Source: Paenibacillus sp. DCT19 (GTDB lineage: Bacteria; Bacillota; Bacilli; Paenibacillales; Paenibacillaceae). From it: a stretch of 64,000 nucleotides of DNA. The notes under the pieces were generated by a model. It worked only from the letters and a program-made list of their open reading frames with translations, had not been told where the DNA came from and searched no databases. The stretch is from the NCBI RefSeq assembly GCF_003268635.1, contig NZ_CP029639.1:6554001-6618000 (forward strand), written 5' to 3'. Positions 53,691 through 61,184 of this stretch are shown in pieces. Position numbers and translations under genes: made by a program. How positions within the stretch are numbered: the first letter of the stretch is position 1; each line of letters begins with the position of its first letter.

Positions 53691-53710
53691 TAAAGGCGAT
53701 ACGGTTCATT
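53678..53710. mobile_element. Right attachment site at the rlmH stop
   Basis: Reading the minus strand: TGAACCGTA (53708-53700) lies in the last codons of rlmH, followed by TCG, eight bases (53696-53689) and GGTAAAATAGA (53688-53678). ACCGTATCG-N8-GGTAAAATAGA is the same arm as at 42443-42470, inverted. The probable crossover dinucleotide is at 53706-53707. Confidence 0.85.
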
Positions 53711-54169
53711 CCGATTGATCTTCACTGCGCGATAAATCTGCTCCGCCAACACCAGCCGCATAAGCTGATGCGGCAGGGTCATGCGCCCGAAGCTCAAGCG
53801 CTGCTTCGCGCGGCGCAGCACCTCATCGGAGAGCCCATGGCTTCCTCCGATGACAAACACGACATGGCTCGTCCCATACGTGCCGAGCTTGTCGATCTCC
53901 ATAGCCAGCTCCTCGGAACTCCAGAGCTGGCCATCCAATGCGAGCGCGACAACATGCGCCTCGCTCTTCACATGCGCGAGGATGCGTTCGCCCTCGCGCT
54001 CCTTCACCGCCCGTACCTCTGCTTCGCTCAGGGTATCGGGCGCTTTCTCATCTGGGACCTCGATCATCTGAAACTTGATGTACGGGGCGAGCCGCTTGGC
54101 ATATTCCTGAATGCCGAGCGTTAAATATTTTTCCTTCAATTTGCCTACGCCAATAATTTGAATCAACAT
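53690..54169 (-). CDS. rlmH: 23S rRNA (pseudouridine1915-N3)-methyltransferase RlmH, C-terminus altered by insertion
   Basis: This 159-residue SPOUT enzyme methylates pseudouridine 1915 in helix 69 of 23S rRNA. It has the start [32 protein letters not shown], the SAM-binding [13 protein letters not shown] (108-112 GGSHG) and [23 protein letters not shown]. The tail reads NEPYRL-stop instead of the family's EPYHK; the last two codons and the stop come from the inserted island. The original end is still present at 42425. The gene starts behind TTAGGAGG. The C-terminal Tyr-His region lies close to the active site in known RlmH structures, so activity may be changed. Confidence 0.95.
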   Translation of the reverse strand: MLIQIIGVGKLKEKYLTLGIQEYAKRLAPYIKFQMIEVPDEKAPDTLSEAEVRAVKEREGERILAHVKSEAHVVALALDGQLWSSEELAMEIDKLGTYGTSHVVFVIGGSHGLSDEVLRRAKQRLSFGRMTLPHQLMRLVLAEQIYRAVKINRNEPYRL

Positions 54170-54280
54170 GGATATCCATTCCTCCTAAATGTCCTGCAAA
54201 AGAATCTATAAGTAAGATGCATCACCGCATCGTTTAATCTACCTGTTTCAGCTACACGTTATATCTTCGCATCCCAATAT

Positions 54281-54480
54281 TCTAACGAACCCCACACACC
54301 TTATTTAGCCCATTTTAGCTTCTTATAAAATCTAACGAATCTCACACACGCTATCGCAGTAGAAACAAGCGTTTCCCACCACTTTCAAGGTCATTTCATT
54401 AAAATAGCATGCCTGCGATTCGTTAGATTTCAACCAGGGAGTATTAGCACCATATAAGAGGTCTCAGATTCGTTAGAGCT
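54281..54480. repeat. Nested-palindrome dispersed repeat, copy 1
   Basis: A 200-base element is built of four copies of a CTAACGAA word: two pointing right (TCTAACGAACCCCACACACC at 54281, TCTAACGAATCTCACACACG at 54331) and two pointing left (GATTCGTTAGATTT at 54417, CTCAGATTCGTTAG at 54464). Outer and inner pairs can each form stems. The same arrangement occurs at 61992-62190. Confidence 0.75.
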
Positions 54481-54768
54481 CCACAGTTACTCTACTGCAC
54501 AGCTACTATAATGCTACTGCAAAGTTACCACCATACTACAGCACACAACGCTATCACTCACCCGACACAACTCCCACCTCAAAGTAGGCTTCCACTACGC
54601 GGCTAAGCACCCTATCATTATTACCTCAATTCATTGTTGATCGGCAAGGCGCTAGCCATCTTCCACGACCAACTCGTTAAGGCGCACGCCAGACAGGACA
54701 CGCACATGTTGCACTTAGGCTTCTTCGTCCCCACCCCATCACTCCAACGCCCCATCTTCTCCTACCAA

Positions 54769-54800
54769 AAAAGCAAAAAGAGCGCTCAACACGCTCTCTT
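54769..54800 (-). terminator. Terminator of the CxxH/CxxC protein gene
   Basis: On the minus strand, AGAGCG and CGCTCT flank a short loop and are followed by TTTTTGCTTTTTTGG. Confidence 0.7.
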
Positions 54801-54900
54801 CGCTCCTTGCTGTGATGTTCATACCGGATGGAAAGTGAGTTCCAGCGGAGAAGTGCCACCTATAGTGACGCCTTCTGCCGCCTTCAATTCCTACAGTACG

Positions 54901-55068
54901 CTAAACGACAAGAAATTCCGCATGCTGCTCGCACTCAGCGCACTTCGCAGGCGGATCCCAGTCGGCAAATTCCGTCTCCTTCAAATCCACGATATCTGGA
55001 GCGTCCTCATACTCATCGACAAACTTGTCGATCGCAATGTCCACGTGTTCTTTGCATACAACGTACAT
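54901..55068 (-). CDS. CxxH/CxxC small zinc-binding-type protein (55 residues)
   Basis: The sequence MYVVCKEHVDIAIDKFVDEY, EDAPDIVDLKETEFADWDPP, AKCAECEQHAEFLVV has a CxxH near the start and a CxxC near the end, the layout of the CxxH/CxxC protein family that is common beside wal-operon and rlmH genes in Bacilli and Paenibacilli. The four ligands probably hold a zinc ion. I chose the second ATG (55068), which has AAAGGA at a workable distance; an ATG 12 bases upstream abuts its ribosome site. The function of the family is unknown. Confidence 0.8.
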   Translation of the reverse strand: MYVVCKEHVDIAIDKFVDEYEDAPDIVDLKETEFADWDPPAKCAECEQHAEFLVV

Positions 55069-55267
55069 CCGTTCAAGCATCCTTTCTGTAACCAGCTATG
55101 CTCCCGATTCACAACCGCTTATCCATATAGGATAGCCACTTCTCTGTTCTATCACACCTGGGACGTAAAAGAAACCCCTTATAGAATATTCCCGCATAGA
55201 TCGGTTGAAAATACATAGCCAAAATGAACCAGCCCCAGCTAAGGTGGACGCTCACCCACCACATCCA

Positions 55268-55313
55268 AACACAAAAACAACACCCCTCCCCTAACTAAAG
55301 GGGCAGATGTTGC
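55268..55313 (-). terminator. Terminator of the MBL-fold lipoprotein gene
   Basis: On the minus strand, AGCAACATCTGCCCCT pairs imperfectly with AGGGGAGGGGTGTTGT, followed by TTTTG. Confidence 0.65.
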
Positions 55314-55396
55314 TCTTGAGTTCACTGCCTATGCCATATTAGAACAAGATTCATCAATCTAACCATGGAAAAAACCATGCCTTAATTTATGTCCTC

Positions 55397-56377
55397 TTAT
55401 GGCCAAGAAATTTCACCTTTGATCACCTGAGCACTCGTTTCCAAATCACCTGTATTGGTGAAGTCCGGATACGCCTTTTCCATTGTTGCAATTAGCTCTT
55501 TGGAATCTTTGGCTTTCTCTGCTTCTGCTTCAAACTTTGCAATATAATCGCGGGTAAACGTTACACTGGATAGATCTCCGGCACTGGTTCCCACATAGTG
55601 ACCTGGGATCACTCGCTCAGGGTTCAGAGCAGTAATTTCATCCAACAGTTCACGCCACTCATTACGGCTCTCTGGTGTTTGATTATCTGCCATCCAGACA
55701 TGTACGTTCTCGTACACAGGAACGCCGCCCAGAACCGTTTTAATGGATGGGATCCACAGGAAGGTGTGCGACGGATCAGAACCATCCAGACCAATGATAT
55801 CAACGGCTTGTCCATCTACTGTGAACTGTTTGCCGTCGAAGACATCAGGAACAATCTGTGCTGTTGGCGCATTTTCCTTCAGAATTGGGTTCCAGTAATC
55901 ATTCTTCACTTGGATCGTTTCCTTAATGCCTTCCACTGTTCCCGGCGTTGCGACAATCTTCACATCTGGGAATGCTTCACGGATGACCGACAGACCGAAG
56001 TAATAATCTGGATCTTTATGGCTGATAAATACGGTCGTAAGTTTCTTACCTGTATCCTTAATCATTTTCACCAGTTGCTCCGCATCATTCTTCTGGAACT
56101 GGGCATCGACGAGCACCACCTCAGTAGGCCCTTCAATCAGGTTAGAGGAAACACCAAAAATACTTTTCTCCCCTGGATTAAATGTGGTCACTTTAAGCTC
56201 AGACGTTGATGTATCTGCTTCATCGCCCGTTGTATTGTTAGCACCGGCCACGTTGGACGAGGTGTCTGTCGTATTTTCGGTTTTACTTGCTGTACTTGTA
56301 CAAGCGCTCAAAATTAACATGATACTGAGGAGTAGCATGACTCCAATGGATAATTTTTTACGAAACACTTTATTCAT
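55397..56377 (-). CDS. MBL-fold hydrolase-like lipoprotein
   Basis: This is a 326-residue secreted lipoprotein: signal peptide ending LSAC, a Ser/Thr/Asn/Glu-rich linker to about residue 60, then a metallo-beta-lactamase fold (EVVLVDAQFQKNDAEQLVKM; TTVFISHKDPDYYFGLSVI; IIGLDGSDPSHTFLWIPS; LNPERVIPGHYVG). The metal motif HxHxDH is replaced by HKDPDY: one His and the Asp remain, the second His is Asp and the third is Tyr. The later PGH is kept. It may bind fewer metals or have a different activity. A pair of palindromic operators lies upstream, suggesting control by a dimeric repressor. Confidence 0.8.
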   Translation of the reverse strand: MNKVFRKKLSIGVMLLLSIMLILSACTSTASKTENTTDTSSNVAGANNTTGDEADTSTSELKVTTFNPGEKSIFGVSSNLIEGPTEVVLVDAQFQKNDAEQLVKMIKDTGKKLTTVFISHKDPDYYFGLSVIREAFPDVKIVATPGTVEGIKETIQVKNDYWNPILKENAPTAQIVPDVFDGKQFTVDGQAVDIIGLDGSDPSHTFLWIPSIKTVLGGVPVYENVHVWMADNQTPESRNEWRELLDEITALNPERVIPGHYVGTSAGDLSSVTFTRDYIAKFEAEAEKAKDSKELIATMEKAYPDFTNTGDLETSAQVIKGEISWP

Positions 56378-56428
56378 CTTCCTCTCATAATACTGTCGCC
56401 AGTTAGATTAATAAGGCACAGTGCAGTA

Positions 56429-56560
56429 TGTTTTTAATTTTGGTTTTGCATTTTTGGTTAAACGTCTTATCTTTGCTTTTTGGATTTTGCTCTTTAGATT
56501 TTGCTTTTTGGGTTAGCGTTTTGCTTACCCTTTTTGGATATTACATTTTAATCTAGCTTT
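56429..56560. repeat. T-rich imperfect tandem repeat
   Basis: Irregular repeats of TTTTGCTTTTTGGATTT-like units lie in the leader of the MBL lipoprotein gene. They look like replication slippage products; I see no coding sequence. Confidence 0.6.
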
Positions 56561-56697
56561 TGCTCCTACGATGTCTACATTTCAAACCTTGACTTCACAT
56601 TTGACATTGAATGACGGACATAGTCGGTTCATAACACACAATGCAATACACACAACGCTCTCTTACTTTGATCAAACAAGACCCCTTCCCACTTTTA

Positions 56698-56745
56698 TGT
56701 AACTACTACAGTTACAACTTTTAATATGTAACTATTATAGTTACA
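56698..56745. promoter_or_regulatory. Tandem palindromic operators
   Basis: TGTAACTACTACAGTTACA (56698-56716) and TGTAACTATTATAGTTACA (56727-56745) are two near-identical 19-bp palindromes with centres 29 bases apart. Such TAACTA-N-TAGTTA sites are typical for dimeric winged-helix repressors of the HxlR or MarR type. They lie about 320 bases upstream of the MBL lipoprotein gene. No such repressor gene is adjacent within the window. Confidence 0.75.
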
Positions 56746-56861
56746 ACTTAAGTTTCATGTCAAGGACTTATCTCTACAATTTTTTAAAAATCAAACATTA
56801 TAGCTCACCTCTCTACTAAGCACCATCCATACCAAAGGTGAGTATTCATCGAGAACATCAC

Positions 56862-56892
56862 AAAAAAACCAACCAGAATATCCTGATTGGTT
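56862..56892 (-). terminator. Terminator of the BamE-like lipoprotein gene
   Basis: On the minus strand, AACCAATCAG and CTGGTTGGTT flank a short loop and are followed by seven T. Confidence 0.85.
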
Positions 56893-56914
56893 CCCTTCAT
56901 AAACCCATTTTCTA

Positions 56915-57436
56915 TTATTGCAGCCCAGATTGAGCCTTTGTCAGCAATTTGCCACTTTGAAAAGCAATAACCGCATTCGCTCCCGTATCTCCGGTACCTT
57001 TATAGTTGTAGACAACCATATTCTCGGCTTCACTCAACGCTTCACCTTCGCCGCCGAGGATCGCGATCACTTCCTCCACCGTCATACCCACTTCAAGCTT
57101 TTCGTATTGAGCAAAGGTAATGAGCACCCCATCGCCCTTTCCTGCCGATCCATTATTAGTAGGTGCGCCTGTAGCCGTCCCTCCGGTTTCAGTCGCAGTG
57201 GACACCGTCGTACTGAGCTCATTCAGCTTTTTCTCCAGCTCCGCAATCTTATTATCCTGCTCCCCGCTCTTCTGAACCTGCTCCGCAAGCCGCTGCTCTA
57301 GACCTGCAATCTTATCCTCCAACCCACTTGCATCCACAGCCCCCGGTGTAGCTTCCTTCGAAGTGCAGGCAGATAAGAGAGACAGCGACACGAGTAGAGC
57401 CGTTCCCCCTAGCATCCCTTTCATTGTACGTTTCAT
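56915..57436 (-). CDS. Coiled-coil lipoprotein with BamE/SmpA-like C-terminal domain
   Basis: This is a 173-residue lipoprotein: signal peptide ending LLSAC, a 50-residue coiled coil (LEDKIAGLEQRLAEQVQKSG, IAELEKKLNELSTTV), a Gly/Thr/Asn linker, and a small domain (ITFAQYEKLEVGMTVEEVIA, ILGGEGEALSEAEN, VVYNYKGTGDTGANAVIAFQ) with the yxxlxxGMtxxeVxxilG pattern of SmpA/BamE and DUF3862-type lipoproteins. In Gram-positives this domain is of unknown function. The ATG lies behind AGAGGGG. Confidence 0.8.
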   Translation of the reverse strand: MKRTMKGMLGGTALLVSLSLLSACTSKEATPGAVDASGLEDKIAGLEQRLAEQVQKSGEQDNKIAELEKKLNELSTTVSTATETGGTATGAPTNNGSAGKGDGVLITFAQYEKLEVGMTVEEVIAILGGEGEALSEAENMVVYNYKGTGDTGANAVIAFQSGKLLTKAQSGLQ

Positions 57437-58052
57437 AATTGAATAACCCCTCTTCTATAGTTTAGAACATCCAGATCGTCAAAGACCTGTTACTTGCACA
57501 CCCGTGCATCACGAACACATTGACAACAGTTTATCATAGCAAAGGTCTAATGTAACTGAGTCTTAGGCTCTGATCCTGTCCGATCATTTGTCAAAAGAGT
57601 AACCTCTGTCCCGGAATATTGAGCCATTTCGACAGCAAAATCAACAGTGAAAACCATGAATCTAGTAGCACAAATCTTGCCCATGTAATAAAAAATCAGT
57701 CCTTTTGCGTACCCAGCAGTGATCCAATAACCATTAAGTAATTGATACCTCATCATCATTTCGGTATAGATTTCATAAGTTCTGATCGACACTTGTTCTA
57801 CTCATTCATTGTGAGATACCTAATTCTGATTTCATCTTCTGCTCGTCAATCCGTTCTGATTAAATCTCGGTTTCAACCTATAATAACCCATGACAGTAGG
57901 GTTTTTAATGAGTGCTAACTCCGATAATTTGCAATAACTCCGAGTAACTTACATTTTCTACAATGTTAAAAAAAGAGCCGATCAGCAACCTGACCAGCTC
58001 TCTCTATTATTTCCTATCACCATCTCAACATAGTATGTGCTAGATATATGTT
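57437..58052. other. Intergenic region between lipoprotein and htrA genes
   Basis: 616 bases. An 81-codon frame on the minus strand (57792-57547) lacks a ribosome site and resembles no family, so I do not call it. The only clear structure is the htrA terminator at its right end. Confidence 0.4.
57965..58001 (-). terminator. Terminator of htrA
   Basis: On the minus strand, AGAGCTGGTCAG, GTTG and CTGATCGGCTCT form a 12-bp stem followed by seven T. Confidence 0.9.
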
Positions 58053-59321
58053 TTACTCCGGTTTATCCGACAGCTTCACCGATACCTTCTCGGCTTTGCC
58101 GTCCCGATAGAAGGTTACCTCAATCGTATCGCCGATTTTCTTCTTATCGTACAGATATTTACGAAGATCGAGCGTAGAGGTAATTTTTTGCCCGTCAAAT
58201 TCAGTAATGACATCGTTGAGCTTCATACCCGCTTCCGATGCAGGCCCAGATGCTTCGAGCACCACCACACCACTATCGACGTGGGATGGTAGTTTCAGAT
58301 CCTTACGCTGCTCGTCATCCAACGGAGCATAAGGATTGCTCAGATCGACAGTGTACACGCCCAGGTATGGACGAGATACTTTACCGTGAAGCAATAACGA
58401 ATCGACGGTTTTCATCACTTCGTTCATCGGAATAGCAAATCCCAGACCTTCAACGCCCGTATCCGATATCTTCATCGTGTTAATGCCGACCACTTTCCCG
58501 TTCAGATCGACCAATGCTCCGCCGCTATTACCTTCGTTGATCGCTGCATCTGTCTGAATAACGTTCTGCTCCCAGTCGTACACACCATCCTGATTAATCG
58601 ACACGGGTAGAATGCGATCGGTATAACTCACAATCCCGGATGTAAGTGTACCACCTAGACCAAGCGGGTTACCGATGGCAAGTACGGTCTGACCTCGTTT
58701 AAGCTTGCTGGAATCGCCAATTTCCGCCACAGCTCCCAGCCCTTTATCCTCTGTCGACAGCACCGCAATATCGCTCACCCGGTCTTTGCCAACCAGCTTC
58801 GCCTTATGTGTCTCGCCGTCCACCGTTACGATCTCAAGATCACTCGCACCTTCCACCACATGGTGGTTGGTCATAATGTAGGCTGTGCCCTCTTCTTTCT
58901 TGAAAATGACACCTGACCCTAGCGCCGAGTCCTCCATAGATAGGCTGCTGCCCGTTTTATGATTCACAATGCTCACCACAGAAGGGCGCACCTTCTCAGC
59001 TGCCTGAATGATCCGGTCGTACGGGTCAACAGCTTGAGCCGAGGGCGCACCGCCACCTGCACCATTGCCTATCGCCGCATTGGATAACGGTACAGATGCT
59101 GGCTGCATGATGAAACTAAACAGGGTAACGGTAACGATGGAGCTGATCACGGAACTGATCACGGCTACTTTGACCGTGGAGCTAATACCCGAGCGCGATT
59201 TGCGCGGATTCTGCCACCGATCACGCCCTCCTGGGCGGAGAATCTGAAGTTTGCCCTTCTGCACAGGTTCGGCGCGTCTTGAAACTTTAGTTGAATAAAA
59301 ATCGTCTCCGAACAATCCCAT
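58053..59321 (-). CDS. htrA: HtrA-like membrane serine protease with PDZ domain
   Basis: This 422-residue quality-control protease of the S1C family degrades misfolded exported proteins. It has a cytosolic N-terminus of about 60 residues, one membrane helix (VAVISSVISSIVTVTLFSFIM), then a trypsin-like domain with His in TNHHVVEGA, Asp in SDIAVLS and Ser in NEGNSGGALVDL, and a C-terminal PDZ domain (GVVVLEASGPASEAGMKLND, VITEFDGQKI). I place the start at the ATG behind GGAGAGG (MGLFGDDFYS). Bacilli carry such a gene (htrC/yyxA) just after the wal operon, as here. Confidence 0.93.
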   Translation of the reverse strand: MGLFGDDFYSTKVSRRAEPVQKGKLQILRPGGRDRWQNPRKSRSGISSTVKVAVISSVISSIVTVTLFSFIMQPASVPLSNAAIGNGAGGGAPSAQAVDPYDRIIQAAEKVRPSVVSIVNHKTGSSLSMEDSALGSGVIFKKEEGTAYIMTNHHVVEGASDLEIVTVDGETHKAKLVGKDRVSDIAVLSTEDKGLGAVAEIGDSSKLKRGQTVLAIGNPLGLGGTLTSGIVSYTDRILPVSINQDGVYDWEQNVIQTDAAINEGNSGGALVDLNGKVVGINTMKISDTGVEGLGFAIPMNEVMKTVDSLLLHGKVSRPYLGVYTVDLSNPYAPLDDEQRKDLKLPSHVDSGVVVLEASGPASEAGMKLNDVITEFDGQKITSTLDLRKYLYDKKKIGDTIEVTFYRDGKAEKVSVKLSDKPE

Positions 59322-60190
59322 CGTGATCCTCTCCCCTTCGTTGTCACGCATCAAGATCCTGACTGCCGCCTGATCATTGTCGCATGGGACGACGATGGTG
59401 TTCTCACATACCCCACTCCGCCGACAGATGAGCTTCCGAACGCTGTTATCCCCAGATTTCTTTGAGCCCCTTATGTAAAGGAAAAATCCGGGGATGAAGG
59501 CGTGTTAATGCTCCGGATACAGCTTCCTTTCAGAAAGCTCTGAGCTCCGCTTTTCCAGCTTCGTTCTGTGTCCTCTGTGACGCACGTGGCGTACATACCA
59601 GCTCTTTCCCCATGCTTTATTGCATTAGTATTTCAAAATCCTTTTGCATATCGCTGCACTCCCAAGTACACGAAATGAAGCGTCTATGTATAACAGAATG
59701 AATCTCCCATTCTGCCAGCGACTTTATCAATCACGCTCTCGCATTTTTTTGATATGCCAATACACTCACCAGTTCGCTCACATTCCAGCCTATTTCCAAG
59801 TGCTCCTTATATACTAAACACGTTATATCTGAAAAAGTTGCATAAATACGAAGAATAACGTAAATTTCCGCTAATTTGCAGCTATCGATAAAGATCCATA
59901 CTATATCTATCACCACAAAATCCCGTTCGCTAAGCGCAAATTTACCCTTTCAGGCAAACTTTTTCTCATCCGATAGGCTACTGTTTCAGCATACACGCCC
60001 TCTTCTTTCATTTATAGCGGCAAAAAGAGGAATGTTTTCCAACCAGCCTGACTACAATAATAGTAAAAAGGTTGTTCAAAGTCGGCATTTGGTACCGACG
60101 GATGCCCACAGGCGTCTTGACACCAATTTGCCTAATTGCACTCTCATTTTAAGAAAAGAATTCGAAGGTTCATAGAAGGAGGATTCGCTT
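59322..60190. other. Intergenic region between htrA and the small helical protein
   Basis: 869 bases. It holds a dispersed hairpin repeat (59434-59502) and AT-rich DNA with the promoters of the divergent genes. No frame with a ribosome site was found. Confidence 0.45.
59434..59502. repeat. Dispersed hairpin repeat, copy 2
   Basis: CTTCCGAACGCTGTTATCCC and the rest match 38488-38570. ATCCCCAGATTT and AAATCCGGGGAT form the arms of a hairpin. Confidence 0.65.
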
Positions 60191-60403
60191 ATGGAACGCA
60201 CACGTACACTCACAGCCATGGAAGAGGTTCATATGGCGGCCAAGCTAGCCGATCTCAAAGAAGAGCATTACCGCAATACATTAGCCCTAAGCACCATCAT
60301 TGAGCTGCTCGTGGACAAAGGCATCCTAACCCGCGAAGAAGTAGAGCGCAAAGCCGCTGAGCTAGACAGCTTTATGGCTCACCCACCCTATCCCATGGTG
60401 TAG
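60191..60403 (+). CDS. Small helical protein, unknown function (70 residues)
   Basis: The start is supported by AGAAGGAGG eight bases upstream. The protein is almost entirely helical (EEVHMAAKLADLKEEHYRNT; LALSTIIELLVDKGILTREE; VERKAAELDSFM), with a heptad-like Leu/Ile pattern that suggests a coiled-coil dimer. Its 3' end overlaps the 3' end of walJ on the other strand by 32 bases, so the two messages are convergent and complementary. I do not recognise a function. Confidence 0.75.
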   Translation: MERTRTLTAMEEVHMAAKLADLKEEHYRNTLALSTIIELLVDKGILTREEVERKAAELDSFMAHPPYPMV

Positions 60404-61178
60404 GACGGTCATAATACGTATCACAGAGTTTGAACTCATGATCCCGATAGAAGCATCCACGACTCTCCATCGCATCGCGCACGGTCATTTTCGCCAGATC
60501 CATCATATTATGATCCCGGCTGAGATGTGCAAGATACGTGCGCTTGATGCGTCCATTCATCAATTCACTGAGTGCTGCCCCTGCTGCTTCATTCGACAAA
60601 TGCCCGATATCGCTTAAGATTCGGCGCTTCGTATTCCACGGATAACGTCCCATCCGCAGCAATTCGACGTCGTGATTCGATTCGAGCACAAGCACGTCAG
60701 AATTCGAGATGGCATCGCGAACCTTGTCGCTCATATAGCCCAGGTCTGTCGCAACAGACAGCTTCTCACTGCCATCATCGAACGTGTACCCTACAGGTTC
60801 TGCTGCATCGTGTGAGATCCCGAAAGACTCCACGCGCAGCGAGCCAAAATCATGCTTCTCACCCGTTTCAAAGATCCGCCGGTTCTCCTCCGGAATGGCC
60901 CCAACCGACTTCTCCAGCGCCGCCCACGTATTGGTGTTTGCATAGATTGGTAAATTATATTTCCGAGACATCGCGCCTAGTCCTTTAATGTGATCGGAAT
61001 GTTCATGTGTGACCAGAATGCCGTCCAGCTCTGTTCCTGCGATCTCCCGTTCCTGGAACAGTGCATCCAGTCGCTTCGCACTGAGGCCTGCATCAATCAT
61101 AAGTGACGTGCCTCCATGCTGTATGACTGTGGCGTTTCCTGTAGAACCACTAGACAATACGGTAAAATAAATCCCCAT
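60372..61178 (-). CDS. walJ: WalJ/YycJ metallo-beta-lactamase-fold nuclease
   Basis: This is a 268-residue MBL-fold protein, the last gene of the wal operon. It has the full metal motif THEHSDHIKG, GISHDAAEPVGY, SVATDLGYMS (bridging Asp), LESNHD and YLAHLSRDHN. YycJ of Bacillus acts as a 5' to 3' DNA exonuclease linked to mismatch repair and to coordination of division and replication. The ATG at 61178 follows GGGGAG. The stop of yycI is six bases upstream. Confidence 0.93.
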   Translation of the reverse strand: MGIYFTVLSSGSTGNATVIQHGGTSLMIDAGLSAKRLDALFQEREIAGTELDGILVTHEHSDHIKGLGAMSRKYNLPIYANTNTWAALEKSVGAIPEENRRIFETGEKHDFGSLRVESFGISHDAAEPVGYTFDDGSEKLSVATDLGYMSDKVRDAISNSDVLVLESNHDVELLRMGRYPWNTKRRILSDIGHLSNEAAGAALSELMNGRIKRTYLAHLSRDHNMMDLAKMTVRDAMESRGCFYRDHEFKLCDTYYDRPTPWDRVGEP

Positions 61179-61184
61179 AACTCA

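Larger units (their letters stand above)
42442..53707. mobile_element. Serine-integrase-type genomic island inserted in rlmH (SCC-like position)
   Basis: The boundaries follow from three direct observations: the 9-bp repeat TGAACCGTA at both ends, the displaced EPYHK-stop outside the left end, and matching 28-base arms (9 of 9 inner and 11 of 11 outer bases identical). Joining the ends gives a dyad: TCTATTTTACC, N8, CGATACGGT, GA, ACCGTATCG, N8, GGTAAAATAGA. This is the size and symmetry of an attP for large serine integrases, with GA as the likely crossover dinucleotide. The C-terminal half of such an integrase abuts the right end. Cargo includes HEPN, kinase and nuclease-like genes. Staphylococcal SCC elements use the same target gene end. 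Confidence 0.85.

Noticed and set aside
42442..53707. A true staphylococcal SCC element
   Set aside because: Target gene and chemistry match, but there is no ccrA/ccrB/ccrC pair with catalytic domains, no mec-type cargo and a different attachment core; it is called SCC-like by position only.
44691..53707. Invertible segment between the facing 3' ends of the two RlmH-like genes
   Set aside because: The two gene ends share only short partial identity, and the strong arm match lies at 42443-42470, not at 44691.
52880..54124. One long 414-codon protein from the propeller region through rlmH
   Set aside because: It is a composite of propeller antisense, the integrase fragment and rlmH antisense; only the middle part has family features.
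54634..55218. 194-codon plus-strand frame between rlmH and the MBL lipoprotein gene
   Set aside because: It has no ribosome site and a Pro/His-rich, unfamily-like sequence, and it is the shadow of the CxxH/CxxC gene on the other strand.
57547..57792. 81-codon minus-strand frame upstream of the BamE-like lipoprotein gene
   Set aside because: It has a GTG start without a ribosome site and no recognisable pattern.
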